A stretch of 64,000 nucleotides of DNA from Actinobacteria bacterium UBA6100 (GCA_002423585.1 DIWS01000002.1:152702-216701); one strand, 5' to 3'. Shown: positions 1-9,011, counted from the first letter of the stretch. The notes: generated by a model not told the origin, from the sequence alone. Made by a program: numbers and translations.

Positions 1-724
1 CCCGGTAGCCGGGGACGTAAGCCTGGATGCGCTCCACCATGTCGTCGATCGCCGGCACGAGCCGATCGAGATCGGGTTCATCAACGAGCGCGAGCACGGT
101 CACCTGCATGTTGACCGGCGGGTGCGCCGGATTGAGATTCAGGATGGCCTTCGTCCGAGGGCAGCCGGTGAACTCACGTATGCCTCGCTCGGTCGTTCCG
201 ATGTACTCATCGATGTTGACGCGCGTAGCGGGACCGGCGCTTCGTGAGGCGATCTGCGAGATCGTCTCGATGTACCTGACCCCCCCGCAGACTTCGCTGA
301 TCACCTTCGCCAGCGGAATCGACCCCTGCCCCCCGCAGGTCACCATGTTGACGTTCTGCTCGGTGAGGCAATCGTCCAGGTTGACTGCGGGAACGCACAT
401 CCGCCCCAGATTCGACGGAGTGAGATCGATGACGCTGCGCCCCATCTCTTTCAGGATGGCCGCGTGTCGGGTGTGACTGAGAGCCGACGTGGCGTCGAAC
501 ACCAGATCGCAGATATCGGGGTCCGCCACAAGTGCTTCGATGCTCTTGTCTGAGACCGGGATTCCCATGGAGACGGCTCGCACCATCCCCTTGGAGGTCA
601 GGTTACGCCCGATGAACAGCGTGCACTCGAGCAGATCGGAGGTCATGACCTTGCTCAGCAGGTCTGAACCGATGTTCCCGCTGCCGAGGATCGCCACGCG
701 CAGTCTGCGGTCCGGACTAGTCAC
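1..724 (-). CDS. Acetaldehyde dehydrogenase (acylating), MhpF/DmpF family, partial
   Basis: The visible 241 residues read as a CoA-acylating aldehyde dehydrogenase, which interconverts acetaldehyde plus CoA and acetyl-CoA with NAD. Seen: a Rossmann GSGNIG at residues 14-19, the catalytic cysteine in MVTCGGQGSIP (C130), then SAGPATRVNIDEY, all typical of the DmpF/MhpF family. The GTG start at 724 overlaps the stop of the TPP enzyme upstream by 8 bases, so the two are translationally coupled. The C-terminus runs off the window. In aromatic degradation this enzyme pairs with 4-hydroxy-2-oxovalerate aldolase; here it sits at the end of a CDP-sugar operon, so a role in supplying or removing the two-carbon unit used by the neighbouring TPP enzyme is inferred. 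Family assignment is firm; the role is not. Confidence 0.85.
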   Translation of the reverse strand, partial: MTSPDRRLRVAILGSGNIGSDLLSKVMTSDLLECTLFIGRNLTSKGMVRAVSMGIPVSDKSIEALVADPDICDLVFDATSALSHTRHAAILKEMGRSVIDLTPSNLGRMCVPAVNLDDCLTEQNVNMVTCGGQGSIPLAKVISEVCGGVRYIETISQIASRSAGPATRVNIDEYIGTTERGIREFTGCPRTKAILNLNPAHPPVNMQVTVLALVDEPDLDRLVPAIDDMVERIQAYVPGYR

Positions 725-2498
725 GAACCTGGTTCTCCTCGTACTCGTCGCGCGGAAGGAACGGGAACATGTCGTCGTACGGCATCGATATCATCGACCC
801 GTCCTCAAGCTGCTTGGAGGCTACGCGAGGGACGAGCAGCTGGCGCGGGGGGGTCATGACCTCGCAGATGAGCGGACCCTCGGCGGCGAGCAACTCCGCG
901 AGGCCGATCTCGAGTCCTGATTCAGAGTCGATGCGGATGTAGCCCATGCCGTAAGTAGCCGCGACGTCTGCGAACGCGGGGAAACTGACTCCGGTCTGGG
1001 GTCCCTCGCCGATCAGGCGCCCGTCCATGAAGTTGCCCTGGGTATGCCGAATGAGCAGGTAGCCGTCGTTGTTGAAGACCACGAGCTTCACCGGGAGGTC
1101 GTTGTGCCGAATCGTCTGGAGCTCCTGCAGATTCATCTGAATCGAGCCGTCTCCGGTGATGCAGTACACCTCGTGACCGCCTGCGGCCGTAGCGGCCCCG
1201 ATCACCGCTGGCATGTAGCCCATCGTCGAGAGTCCGCCCGTGATGATGTGACGCTGCCCCTCTTTGACCCGGAACGCCTGGGCCCACACATGGAAGCACG
1301 AACCCGTGTCCAGCACGCATACGGCATCAGGTCCGAGATGCTCGGACAGAACCCGGGTGAAGTGATACGAGTTGACGCCTTCGGTCTCCTCGGCGTACTC
1401 CGGCAGATCGACCGGATAGCGCTCCTTCCACCCCCGCGTGCGCGCGATCCAGTCCGGACTATCGAGGCACCACCCGTCGAGCGCCGAGCGTAGTGCCGGC
1501 AGGAAGTCCGCGACGTCAGCATGTACGGGGACATCCGGGACGATCGAGGGCTTCTCGAGCTCCTGCTCATCCACGTCGACCATGATCTTGAGTGCGTCCG
1601 GAGCGAACGCCGCGAAGTCGTGGCCTACGAGCCCGAGCGCGAGACGGCACCCGAGGGTGAGCAGCAGGTCACAGTTCTGCACGGTGAAGTTCGCGGGGCG
1701 GTCACCATACGTCCCGGGATGACCGACGAAGTAGGGGTCGTCGAATCCGAGGAGATCCATGCCGAGCCTCGAGGTGATGACGGGGATACCGGCGTCATGG
1801 ACGAGAGCCTGCAGCCCGTCTATCGCCCCGGCGGTGCGGACGCCTGCCCCCGCAAGGATGCACGGTCGTTTGCTCGCTTTCAGTGCGTCAGCCACCTTTG
1901 TCGCAGCGGCGGCCAACTCGGCGGGGGTGGCAAGATCGGTCTTCGGGGGCGTGAAGCCCGGGTACTCGTCGGGATCGAACGAGGTGCCCTGCAGGTCGAC
2001 CGGACACTCGATCCATACGGCACCGAACCTGCCGTGAGTCGCTTCCCAGATAGCGCGCTCCACGCTTGAGCGAACCGTTGAGACATCGTCGAGCATGATC
2101 GCGTACTTGGTCACCTGCTCCATCAGCGGCAGAGTGTTGAATCCCTGAAGCGCGAACTGGCGCGGCCCGGTTATCTTCGCCTGGGACACCTTGGACTGGC
2201 CGGCGACTATGATGACCGGCGCTGTGTCGATGTAGGCACCCACCACGCCGGTCAGCGTGTTCAGCGCGCCCGGTCCCGCGGTGACGTACGCAACTCCGAG
2301 CTTGTTCGTGCAACGCCCATACGCATCCGCGGCCATGACCGCGGCCTGCTCGTGATGGCAGCAGACCCATTTCTGATCGGGATGGACGAGCAGTGCATCG
2401 GTGAGATGCATGATCATCCCACCGGTGACGAGGAAGACCGTCTCACCTCCCGCGCGGTATAGGGCGTCAGTGAGGTAGTCCGCCACTCGCATCTTCAT
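717..2498 (-). CDS. Thiamine-diphosphate-dependent enzyme, acetolactate synthase/YerE-like
   Basis: 593 residues with the three-part fold of the acetolactate synthase/pyruvate decarboxylase superfamily. Seen: the catalytic glutamate in CCHHEQAAVMAADAYGR (E50), a central domain, and the TPP motif GDGS at 449-452 ending in NN at 476-477. The ATG at 2498 overlaps the rfbH stop as ATGA; a second ATG lies two codons downstream. YerE, a family member acting in yersiniose A synthesis, adds the two-carbon unit of pyruvate to CDP-4-keto-3,6-dideoxyglucose, and the rfbF-rfbG-rfbH genes directly upstream would make exactly that acceptor. I therefore infer a branched-sugar role rather than branched-chain amino acid synthesis; no regulatory small subunit is nearby. 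Substrate remains unproven. Confidence 0.75.
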   Translation of the reverse strand: MKMRVADYLTDALYRAGGETVFLVTGGMIMHLTDALLVHPDQKWVCCHHEQAAVMAADAYGRCTNKLGVAYVTAGPGALNTLTGVVGAYIDTAPVIIVAGQSKVSQAKITGPRQFALQGFNTLPLMEQVTKYAIMLDDVSTVRSSVERAIWEATHGRFGAVWIECPVDLQGTSFDPDEYPGFTPPKTDLATPAELAAAATKVADALKASKRPCILAGAGVRTAGAIDGLQALVHDAGIPVITSRLGMDLLGFDDPYFVGHPGTYGDRPANFTVQNCDLLLTLGCRLALGLVGHDFAAFAPDALKIMVDVDEQELEKPSIVPDVPVHADVADFLPALRSALDGWCLDSPDWIARTRGWKERYPVDLPEYAEETEGVNSYHFTRVLSEHLGPDAVCVLDTGSCFHVWAQAFRVKEGQRHIITGGLSTMGYMPAVIGAATAAGGHEVYCITGDGSIQMNLQELQTIRHNDLPVKLVVFNNDGYLLIRHTQGNFMDGRLIGEGPQTGVSFPAFADVAATYGMGYIRIDSESGLEIGLAELLAAEGPLICEVMTPPRQLLVPRVASKQLEDGSMISMPYDDMFPFLPRDEYEENQVRD

Positions 2499-3838
2499 CG
2501 CCTGATGCTCCCCACGATCGTTTCGGCCATGAACGCCAGCATGTCCTCGGTCATCCCGGGATAAACACCGATCCAGAACGCATCGTTCATGATGCGGTCC
2601 GTGTTCGGCAGTTCGCCGAGTGTGCGGAATCCCTCGCCGCTCGCCCGCATTCCGTCGAAGCATGGTTGACGCGTCATATTGCCTCCGAAGAGCATGCGCG
2701 TCTGAACGCGCGCCTTCTCCAGAGCGGCGACGAGTTCGTCGCGGGTGACTCCGACACCTTCGCGGACCGTCATCAGGTAACCGAACCAGCTGGGCTCCGC
2801 GCCCGGCGTGGGCTCCGGCAAGATGAGGGCATCGCGCACCGGTTGCAGCAGCGTGGTCAGGGTCTCGAAGTTGCGGCGGCGCGCAGCGATGAACCCGGGA
2901 AGCTTCTCGAGCTGCACCACGCCCACAGCCGCCTGCATGTCGGAGACCTTCAGGTTATAGCCGAACTCGGAGTACACGTACTTGTGGTCGTAGCCGAACG
3001 GGAGCGTCCCGAACTGCTGTGAGAACCGCTTGCCGCAGCGGTTGTCCACGCCCGAGGGGCAGATGCAGTCGCGGCCCCAGTCGCGCATCGCGAGCACGAT
3101 GGAAGCGAGCTCGTCGTCATCGGTGTACACCGCGCCGCCCTCGCCCATCGTCATGTGGTGCGGCGGGTAGAAGCTCGACGTGCCGATGTGGCCAAAACCG
3201 CCGGTGTAGCGACCCCTCCACTTCGAGCCGAGCGCATCGCAGTTGTCCTCCACGAGCCACAGGCCATGCCGCTCGCAGAATGCCGTCACGGCGTCCACGT
3301 CGAACGTGTTGCCGAGCGTGTGCGCCAGCATGACCGCCTTCGTGCGCGATGAGAGCGCGGCTTCCAGCTGCGTCACGTCCACGTTCCCGGTCGCGAGCAC
3401 CACGTCGACGAATACGGGGACCGCCCCGAACTGCACGATGGGCGCGATGGTGGTCGGGAAACCCGCAGCAACCGTGATGACCTCGTCGCCGCGTTCGATG
3501 CGCCGCTCGCCGAGGCGCGGCGAGGTCAGCGCCGAGAACGCGAGCAGGTTCGCCGAGGATCCCGAGTTCACCAGGAAGCAGTGCTTCAGGCCGAGGAACG
3601 AGGCAAGGTCCTCCTCGAACTGCTTCGAGAACCGTCCGTACGTCAGCCAGAAGTCCAGAGACGAGTCCACGAGGCTTACGATCTCGCGCTCGTCGAACAC
3701 GCGGCCGGCATAGGAGACGCGGGATGTCCCGGGCTCGAAGTCCGCTTCACCACCGAAGGCCTCGGCGTAGTACTCGGCGGTCTTGACCAGGATCTCGGCA
3801 CGCAGTTCTTGTGCGCGGCGGCTTTCGCTCACTGTCAC
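2495..3838 (-). CDS. rfbH: CDP-6-deoxy-L-threo-D-glycero-4-hexulose-3-dehydrase (E1), RfbH/DdhC/AscC
   Basis: 447 residues of the DegT/aminotransferase fold acting as the PMP/[2Fe-2S] 3-dehydrase of the CDP-3,6-dideoxyhexose pathway. Two hallmarks are visible. The usual PLP-binding lysine is replaced by histidine in SFYPPHHMTMGEGG (H227). The four cluster cysteines C200, C258, C260 and C268 fit the E1 spacing C-X57-C-X1-C-X7-C exactly. The GTG start overlaps the rfbG stop (GTGA) and the stop overlaps the TPP-enzyme start (ATGA). E1 normally needs an E3 reductase (DdhD/AscD type); none is seen in this window, so it must lie elsewhere or be replaced by another electron donor. Confidence 0.93.
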   Translation of the reverse strand: MTVSESRRAQELRAEILVKTAEYYAEAFGGEADFEPGTSRVSYAGRVFDEREIVSLVDSSLDFWLTYGRFSKQFEEDLASFLGLKHCFLVNSGSSANLLAFSALTSPRLGERRIERGDEVITVAAGFPTTIAPIVQFGAVPVFVDVVLATGNVDVTQLEAALSSRTKAVMLAHTLGNTFDVDAVTAFCERHGLWLVEDNCDALGSKWRGRYTGGFGHIGTSSFYPPHHMTMGEGGAVYTDDDELASIVLAMRDWGRDCICPSGVDNRCGKRFSQQFGTLPFGYDHKYVYSEFGYNLKVSDMQAAVGVVQLEKLPGFIAARRRNFETLTTLLQPVRDALILPEPTPGAEPSWFGYLMTVREGVGVTRDELVAALEKARVQTRMLFGGNMTRQPCFDGMRASGEGFRTLGELPNTDRIMNDAFWIGVYPGMTEDMLAFMAETIVGSIRR

Positions 3839-4968
3839 GACTCACTTTCGGTGGTGTCCGATGGATCTCGCGCCCAGATGGCGCCATGCTGTACAGCCGC
3901 TTGCTCGTAGTCGGCGATGTCGGCGACCGTGAGCGCACGCGCATCTTCGCCCGCGTGCCTCGCGCCGTACCACGCCGCGGTGACCTGTAGTGTGTGTTCG
4001 ACCGTGTACTGTGGGTGCCAGCCGAGCAGCGTCCGCGCCTTCTCGATGTCGAGTGCCAGAAGGTGCGCCTCGTGGGGCTGTGAGGTGACCGGTACGGGGC
4101 GGTCCCACGTGCCCGACCCCCACGCCGCGATGATCTCCTCCACCACCCGACGGACGGGGACCGTTCCTTGCTCCTCGGGACCGAAGTTCCAGGCACCATC
4201 CAGCTCGCGCGCACCCTCCCACAGTCGAGCCGCCACATGCAGGTAGCCCGAGAGTGGTTCAAGGACATGCTGCCACGGGCGCACGGCGTCCGGATTGCGG
4301 ACGACTATCGGCTCGCCGGCCTGCAGGGCGCGCACGCAGTCGGGCACGATGCGGTCGCGCGCCCAGTCGCCGCCACCGATCACGTTTCCCGCTCGAACGG
4401 TGACGACGCGCACCCCGGAGCCTTCGCCGAAGAAGGAGCAGCGGTAGGCCGTCGTTACGAGCTCGGCGCAGCCCTTCGACGATGAATACGGGTCGTACCC
4501 GCCCATCGCATCGTCCTCCCGATACGCCTGTCCCGTCTCGCGGTTCTCATAGCACTTGTCAGAAGTGATCACCACCACCACGCGTACGCTCGGGCACGAT
4601 CGGACCGCCTCGAGGAGGTTCGCCGTTCCCATCACATTGGTGTCGTAGGTTTCCACCGGCTGCTCGTAGGACAGACGCACGAGCGGCTGCGCGGCGAGAT
4701 GGAAGACGATCTCGGGCTGCGCGGCCGAGATGACATCGCGCAGGTGTACCAGATCGCGAACGTCACCGATGGTGTGGCCGACGCGCCCAGCCAGGCCGAG
4801 TTCGACGAACAGACTCGGATCGGTCGGCGGTTCGAGCGCATAACCGGTGACATCCGCACCCAAGCCAAGAAGCCACTCGACAAGCCACGAGCCCTTGAAG
4901 CCTGTGTGCCCGGTGACGAGCACGCGCCGTCCGGCATATGCGTTGCCGAAGAGCTCGGCCACGTTCAC
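3835..4968 (-). CDS. rfbG: CDP-glucose 4,6-dehydratase
   Basis: About 377 residues of an extended short-chain dehydrogenase. It converts CDP-D-glucose to CDP-4-keto-6-deoxy-D-glucose. Seen: the NAD-binding GHTGFKG (residues 20-26) with the GFKG variant typical of RfbG, and the catalytic YSSSK (Y161, K165). GGAAGG precedes two possible GTG starts at 4968 and 4962; I chose 4968 because it overlaps the rfbF stop as GTGA, but 4962 has the more comfortable ribosome-site spacing. It stands between rfbF and rfbH as in enteric rfb clusters. Confidence 0.93.
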   Translation of the reverse strand: MNVAELFGNAYAGRRVLVTGHTGFKGSWLVEWLLGLGADVTGYALEPPTDPSLFVELGLAGRVGHTIGDVRDLVHLRDVISAAQPEIVFHLAAQPLVRLSYEQPVETYDTNVMGTANLLEAVRSCPSVRVVVVITSDKCYENRETGQAYREDDAMGGYDPYSSSKGCAELVTTAYRCSFFGEGSGVRVVTVRAGNVIGGGDWARDRIVPDCVRALQAGEPIVVRNPDAVRPWQHVLEPLSGYLHVAARLWEGARELDGAWNFGPEEQGTVPVRRVVEEIIAAWGSGTWDRPVPVTSQPHEAHLLALDIEKARTLLGWHPQYTVEHTLQVTAAWYGARHAGEDARALTVADIADYEQAAVQHGAIWARDPSDTTESES

Positions 4969-5732
4969 CACACCTTCCAGGGCGCCTCGCCCGAGAGCCA
5001 GAGCTTCTCGAGATGCACCTTGTCGCGCAGCGTGTCCATCGGCTGCCAGAAGCCGAGATGCCCGAAAGCAGAAAGCTGCCCGTCGCACGCAAGCGACTGG
5101 AGCGGCTCCTGCTCGAACGTGGTGGCGTCACCCTCGATACGATCGAAGATGTCCGGCTCCAGCACCATGAAGCCGCCATTGATCCAGTCACCATCTCCGA
5201 GGGGCTTCTCGTGGAACGAGCGTACGGCGTCACCCTCGACGTCAAGCGCGCCGAAGCGGCCGAGCGGCTGCACCGCAGTGAGCGTGGCACTCCTTCCCTT
5301 GGCCTGATGAAAGGCCAGGAGGGCGCTGATGTCGACGTCGGCCACGCCATCTCCGTAGGTCAGCATGAAAGTCTCGTCGTCGACGTACGGCTGGATTCTC
5401 TTCACCCTGCCGCCCGTCATGGTCTCCGCACCCGTGTCGACCAGCGTGACCCTCCAGGGCTCGTTCACGTTCTGGTGTACGGACATCTCATTCGTCCGCA
5501 TGTCGAACGTGACGTCGCAGTTGTGGAGGAAGTAGTTCGAGAAGTACTCCTTGATGATGTAACCCTTGTAGCCGAGGCAGACGACGAACTCGTTGAATCC
5601 GTAGTGGCTGTAGATCTTCATGATGTGCCACAGTATGGGCCTGTCGCCGATCTCGGCCATGGGCTTCGGACGCAGACTTGTCTCCTCTGACAGCCGGGTA
5701 CCAAGCCCGCCCGCGAGAATCACGACTTTCAT
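4965..5732 (-). CDS. rfbF: Glucose-1-phosphate cytidylyltransferase
   Basis: 255 residues, the normal length for RfbF. It makes CDP-glucose from CTP and glucose-1-phosphate, the first step of the CDP-dideoxyhexose branch. The N-terminal nucleotidyltransferase signature GGLGTRLSEET is followed by RPKPMAEIGDRPILWHIM, typical of the cytidylyl rather than thymidylyl enzymes. The ATG at 5732 has GGGAGG about 8 bases upstream. A 66-base gap separates it from the upstream glycosyltransferase, the only real gap inside this operon. Confidence 0.94.
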   Translation of the reverse strand: MKVVILAGGLGTRLSEETSLRPKPMAEIGDRPILWHIMKIYSHYGFNEFVVCLGYKGYIIKEYFSNYFLHNCDVTFDMRTNEMSVHQNVNEPWRVTLVDTGAETMTGGRVKRIQPYVDDETFMLTYGDGVADVDISALLAFHQAKGRSATLTAVQPLGRFGALDVEGDAVRSFHEKPLGDGDWINGGFMVLEPDIFDRIEGDATTFEQEPLQSLACDGQLSAFGHLGFWQPMDTLRDKVHLEKLWLSGEAPWKVW

Positions 5733-5798
5733 ACGACGACCTCCCACACGCCTTCTCCGGCCATGTCTGCCGTGCTTGACCTCGACTTGGTGATTCTA

Positions 5799-6809
5799 CT
5801 ACGAGTGCGAATCGCCGCATCCGGCGTCCCAGGCGTCACCCAGCGACATCCCCTCGGGTGTCTCGATGTTCGCGACATCGATTCGCGCCCGCGGAGCGAT
5901 CTTGGCGAAGAGTCGAGGGCTCACGACGATCAATGCGGCCCCCGCCAGCCACCGCAGCGCGTTCGGGTAGGCGCGGCGTGCCTTCAGGTATCTCACCCGG
6001 ATCTTCGAGCAGTCGCCGGCGTCCAACTGCGACTCAAGGCGCTGCCGCACACCGATCGCACGGTGACGTCGGGCGGCTTCGCGAGCGAGAGCACGTTGTG
6101 CGGACGAGATCGAGGAACTGTCCGCGAGATCCGAGAGAATGCGCTCCGCACCATTCGTCCGCTGCACCAGGTCAACATTCTTGCTACTCAAGCTGACCCG
6201 GTACACCGCAAGCGGCTCAGGATTGTGCAGATGGTGCGCACCGGAGGCGAGCGCGCGAAGCCAGAGGTCGTAATCCTCCAGGAAGACACTGCGGTACCCG
6301 CCCAGGGAGCCGAAGAGCTCCGCAGCGGTCACCGAACCGGCCGGGATGATGTTCGCGCCGACCAGCTGCTCCAGCGTGTAGCTCTCTACTCTGGAGTGCC
6401 GACGGTTGACAGGCCACAGGGCGCGGGAGCCGTCCGGCGCCTGCAGGAGCAGCGCCCAGGAGTAGATGTCGAACCCCGGGTTCTCACTCATGAACGCAGC
6501 CTGACGCTCCAGAGCCTCGGGCAGCAGCATATCGTCGGCATCGAGCGCGAGAAGCCACGGAGCAGAAGCACTTGCGGCGGCCAGGTTGCGCGCCGAGGCG
6601 GTACCGCCGTTCGGCTGCGTGAGAGCGGTGATGCGCGCATCGCGCGCCGCGTAGTCTCGAGCGATCGTGAAGGTGGCGTCGGATGACCCGTCGTCCACCA
6701 CGACCGCCTGCCACTCCCTGAGAGTCTGCGCGATCAGAGAGTCGAGCGCCTCGCCGAGCGTGCTCTCGGCGTTGTATGCCGCCACGAGCACTGAGAAGGT
6801 CGGCCTCAC
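5799..6809 (-). CDS. Family 2 glycosyltransferase
   Basis: 336 residues. A GT-A domain occupies roughly residues 1-220: FSVLVAAYNAE at the start, VVVDDGSS (37-43) for nucleotide binding and DADD (90-93) as the metal-binding DXD motif. It should add one sugar to a lipid-linked glycan on the cytoplasmic face of the membrane. The GTG start overlaps the stop of the upstream glycosyltransferase by four bases. The C-terminal 100 residues are basic and could be a membrane-associating tail; no clear transmembrane helix is seen. Donor and acceptor cannot be told from sequence. Confidence 0.85.
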   Translation of the reverse strand: MRPTFSVLVAAYNAESTLGEALDSLIAQTLREWQAVVVDDGSSDATFTIARDYAARDARITALTQPNGGTASARNLAAASASAPWLLALDADDMLLPEALERQAAFMSENPGFDIYSWALLLQAPDGSRALWPVNRRHSRVESYTLEQLVGANIIPAGSVTAAELFGSLGGYRSVFLEDYDLWLRALASGAHHLHNPEPLAVYRVSLSSKNVDLVQRTNGAERILSDLADSSSISSAQRALAREAARRHRAIGVRQRLESQLDAGDCSKIRVRYLKARRAYPNALRWLAGAALIVVSPRLFAKIAPRARIDVANIETPEGMSLGDAWDAGCGDSHS

Positions 6810-8917
6810 GCTCGATGCACCTCCATCGCGCGGTCAAAGACGCGCTCCCAGGCACGGGCGAATGGTATCGTGCCGTAGCGCGTGACCGCCTTCTCACGAC
6901 TCGCCTCCGACATGCGTGCCTTCAGCCCCGGTTCGTCCGCTATCCTGGCGATCGCGCGCGCATAGCCCTCGAAATCGCCGTCCGTGACCAGGAAGCCATC
7001 GCGTCCATCCTCTATCAGGTCGGACCATCCCGGTACGTTCGAGGCGATCACAGGCGTAGCCATCGACAGCGCTTCGAGACCGGACATCGGCAGACCCTCT
7101 CGCTTCGAAGGGAAGAACACACAGTCGGCATCGGCGATGGCGACTGCCACGTTCTCGAGCGGCGGAACGACGACGACGTTCGGGAGACCGCGCTCAGCGA
7201 TCGTACGCACGAGCGACGGCTGCTCAACCCCCTCCCCGACCACGGCGAAGATGATGTCGCTTCTGCCGCTCAGCAGCTGGGCCACGCGGACGATATGGTC
7301 TGGCTGCTTCTCGGAGACGATCCGGCCGAAGAAGAGCACCAGCGTCACATCGGTGCCGATACCGAGACTCTCCCTGAACGCGCCGAGCGGATATCGTGAC
7401 GGGTCGAATCGTCCCTCGGTGTCGACACTGTTCGGTATGACAACGAGCCGATCCGGGTGCGCACCGTACTTCTCGACCTGAGCGAGGCGAACGGTCTCGG
7501 TCGTCACCACACGAAGATCGAGATACTCCCTGTACTCGCGCGCCAGCGTGATCTGATCGAGCGGCGCATACGGCGCCTCGGCATGGAGAAGATCGACGAT
7601 CGCCATTCCCGGCCGCGCTTCGCTCAACGCGGGAAGAGCGCGGTAGCCGAACACGCTGATCGAGTTCAAGAAGACGTCGATCTTGCGAGAGGCCACGAAC
7701 TCCACCAGAAACCGCAGGAAGTAGCCGCGCTCCAGGAACACGGGCAGCCGAAAGATGCTGTCGCACTGTGCGGCGAAGTCGGGGAGCCACGGGTCGCGCA
7801 TCCAGGGGGCCGCGAAGGGGCCTCCCTCCGTCGTCACGAGGTGCACCTCAAAGCGTCTGCGATCGATCGAAGAAAGCAGGTTCAGCACGACCGTTTCCGC
7901 ACCACCGGTCACCAGATACGGGTGCAGGATCAGAACCTGCGTGCGCCGGCCATCGGCCGGGACCGCGACAGAGAGATCCCCCCCATCGGGTAGCCCGGTC
8001 AGGCGCGGAGCCTCTTCCCACATGTCGACAGCGTAGTCCGGCAGGCCGCGCTGGTGCCACCATGCGCCCTTGAGGCGATTCGGCAGCAGTCGGAGAACGC
8101 TCCGCAGCCTTCGCCGCTCGCTTGCCCCCGCGTCCAGCAGGCCCTCGCCCGCCAGTTTGGCCCCGATGCGAGAACCCGCGTTCCTCAAGACGGCGGACCG
8201 AGACGAGAGTCGGCTCCAACGATCCCGCGCCCGCCGACCCCGCGCCGAACGGCGATAGGCTGCCGGGTGCCGCTCACGCAACCACGCATCGGCGCCATCT
8301 CGCTCGATGGGGCTCTGCGCCTCACGCAGGCTGACCAGGTCATCGATGAGCGGGGTGATCGCAAACCCTCGTTCGAGGGCAGTGAGACACCAGTCGCGAT
8401 CGACCAACTCCGACGGAACGTCGTGAGCGAACCCGCCCGTCTCATCCCACGCCGAACGGTTGACCATGTACGATCCGCGCCTGAACTCAGTCAGGCGCGT
8501 GCCCCGTCCGTTCACGCGCACATCTTCCCCTGCGCCGAGCGGATCGGGCGGCCCTGCCGTCACCGCAACCGCCGCGGTGTTCGGGCGTGTACGCAGCGCC
8601 CACGCACACTTCTCCAGCATCGTCGGGGCGGGTTCATCGCCGGCAGCGAATTCGACGAAGCAGGCACCGTGTGTGGACTCCACCACACCTGCACGCACAT
8701 CCGCCTGCAAGAGCTCGGCGATCTCGGACTCTGGGAGAAGCCGCGTCGACTGCACCGCAGAGCAGGTCGTGCCGGTGGGCGCACGGCCCGCCAGCACGAC
8801 CTCCAGCCCGGACAGCGTTTGGCTCGCCAGCGCAGCGAGCGTGCGCTCGATGTGCGCATCCACACCGTCGCAGTAGACGACGACGGAAACGAGGGCATGT
8901 CCCGTGATTCGTTGCAC
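6806..8917 (-). CDS. Two-domain glycosyltransferase (GT2-like N-terminus, GT4 C-terminus)
   Basis: 703 residues. The first ~200 begin like a GT2 domain (LVSVVVYCDG, IERTLAALASQTLSGLEVVLAG), but I see no clean DXD, so this half may be a degenerate or recognition domain. From about residue 320 the protein reads as a GT4 retaining transferase: LHPYLVTGGAETVVLNLL, FFGRIVSEKQPDHIV, and the E-X7-E nucleotide-sugar motif REGLPMSGLEAL (E607, E615). It is the first gene of the surface-polysaccharide operon; transcription would start in the intergenic region shared with the divergent acyltransferase gene. Confidence 0.82.
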   Translation of the reverse strand: MQRITGHALVSVVVYCDGVDAHIERTLAALASQTLSGLEVVLAGRAPTGTTCSAVQSTRLLPESEIAELLQADVRAGVVESTHGACFVEFAAGDEPAPTMLEKCAWALRTRPNTAAVAVTAGPPDPLGAGEDVRVNGRGTRLTEFRRGSYMVNRSAWDETGGFAHDVPSELVDRDWCLTALERGFAITPLIDDLVSLREAQSPIERDGADAWLRERHPAAYRRSARGRRARDRWSRLSSRSAVLRNAGSRIGAKLAGEGLLDAGASERRRLRSVLRLLPNRLKGAWWHQRGLPDYAVDMWEEAPRLTGLPDGGDLSVAVPADGRRTQVLILHPYLVTGGAETVVLNLLSSIDRRRFEVHLVTTEGGPFAAPWMRDPWLPDFAAQCDSIFRLPVFLERGYFLRFLVEFVASRKIDVFLNSISVFGYRALPALSEARPGMAIVDLLHAEAPYAPLDQITLAREYREYLDLRVVTTETVRLAQVEKYGAHPDRLVVIPNSVDTEGRFDPSRYPLGAFRESLGIGTDVTLVLFFGRIVSEKQPDHIVRVAQLLSGRSDIIFAVVGEGVEQPSLVRTIAERGLPNVVVVPPLENVAVAIADADCVFFPSKREGLPMSGLEALSMATPVIASNVPGWSDLIEDGRDGFLVTDGDFEGYARAIARIADEPGLKARMSEASREKAVTRYGTIPFARAWERVFDRAMEVHRA

Positions 8918-8950
8918 CCTTGGACCACACCATTCGCGGGGAGACTGTCT

Positions 8951-8963
8951 GGCTATGATAGCC
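8951..8963. promoter_or_regulatory. Palindromic divergent -10 element between two surface-glycan transcripts
   Basis: GGCTATGATAGCC is a perfect 6-1-6 inverted repeat in the 94-base gap between the divergent glycosyltransferase operon and acyltransferase gene. It contains TATGAT on the plus strand and TATCAT on the minus strand, so one site could be the -10 for both directions. No good -35 is seen on either side. A second small palindrome, GTGATCAC, lies at 8980-8987. Function is inferred only. Confidence 0.4.
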
Positions 8964-9011
8964 TACGCTGCATCCGGGAGTGATCACACTGAAACGGAAG
9001 ACGGCACAACG

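Noticed and set aside
717..2498. Acetolactate synthase large subunit for branched amino acids
   Set aside because: No small subunit or ilv genes are present and the gene is translationally coupled to rfbH, so a sugar role fits better.
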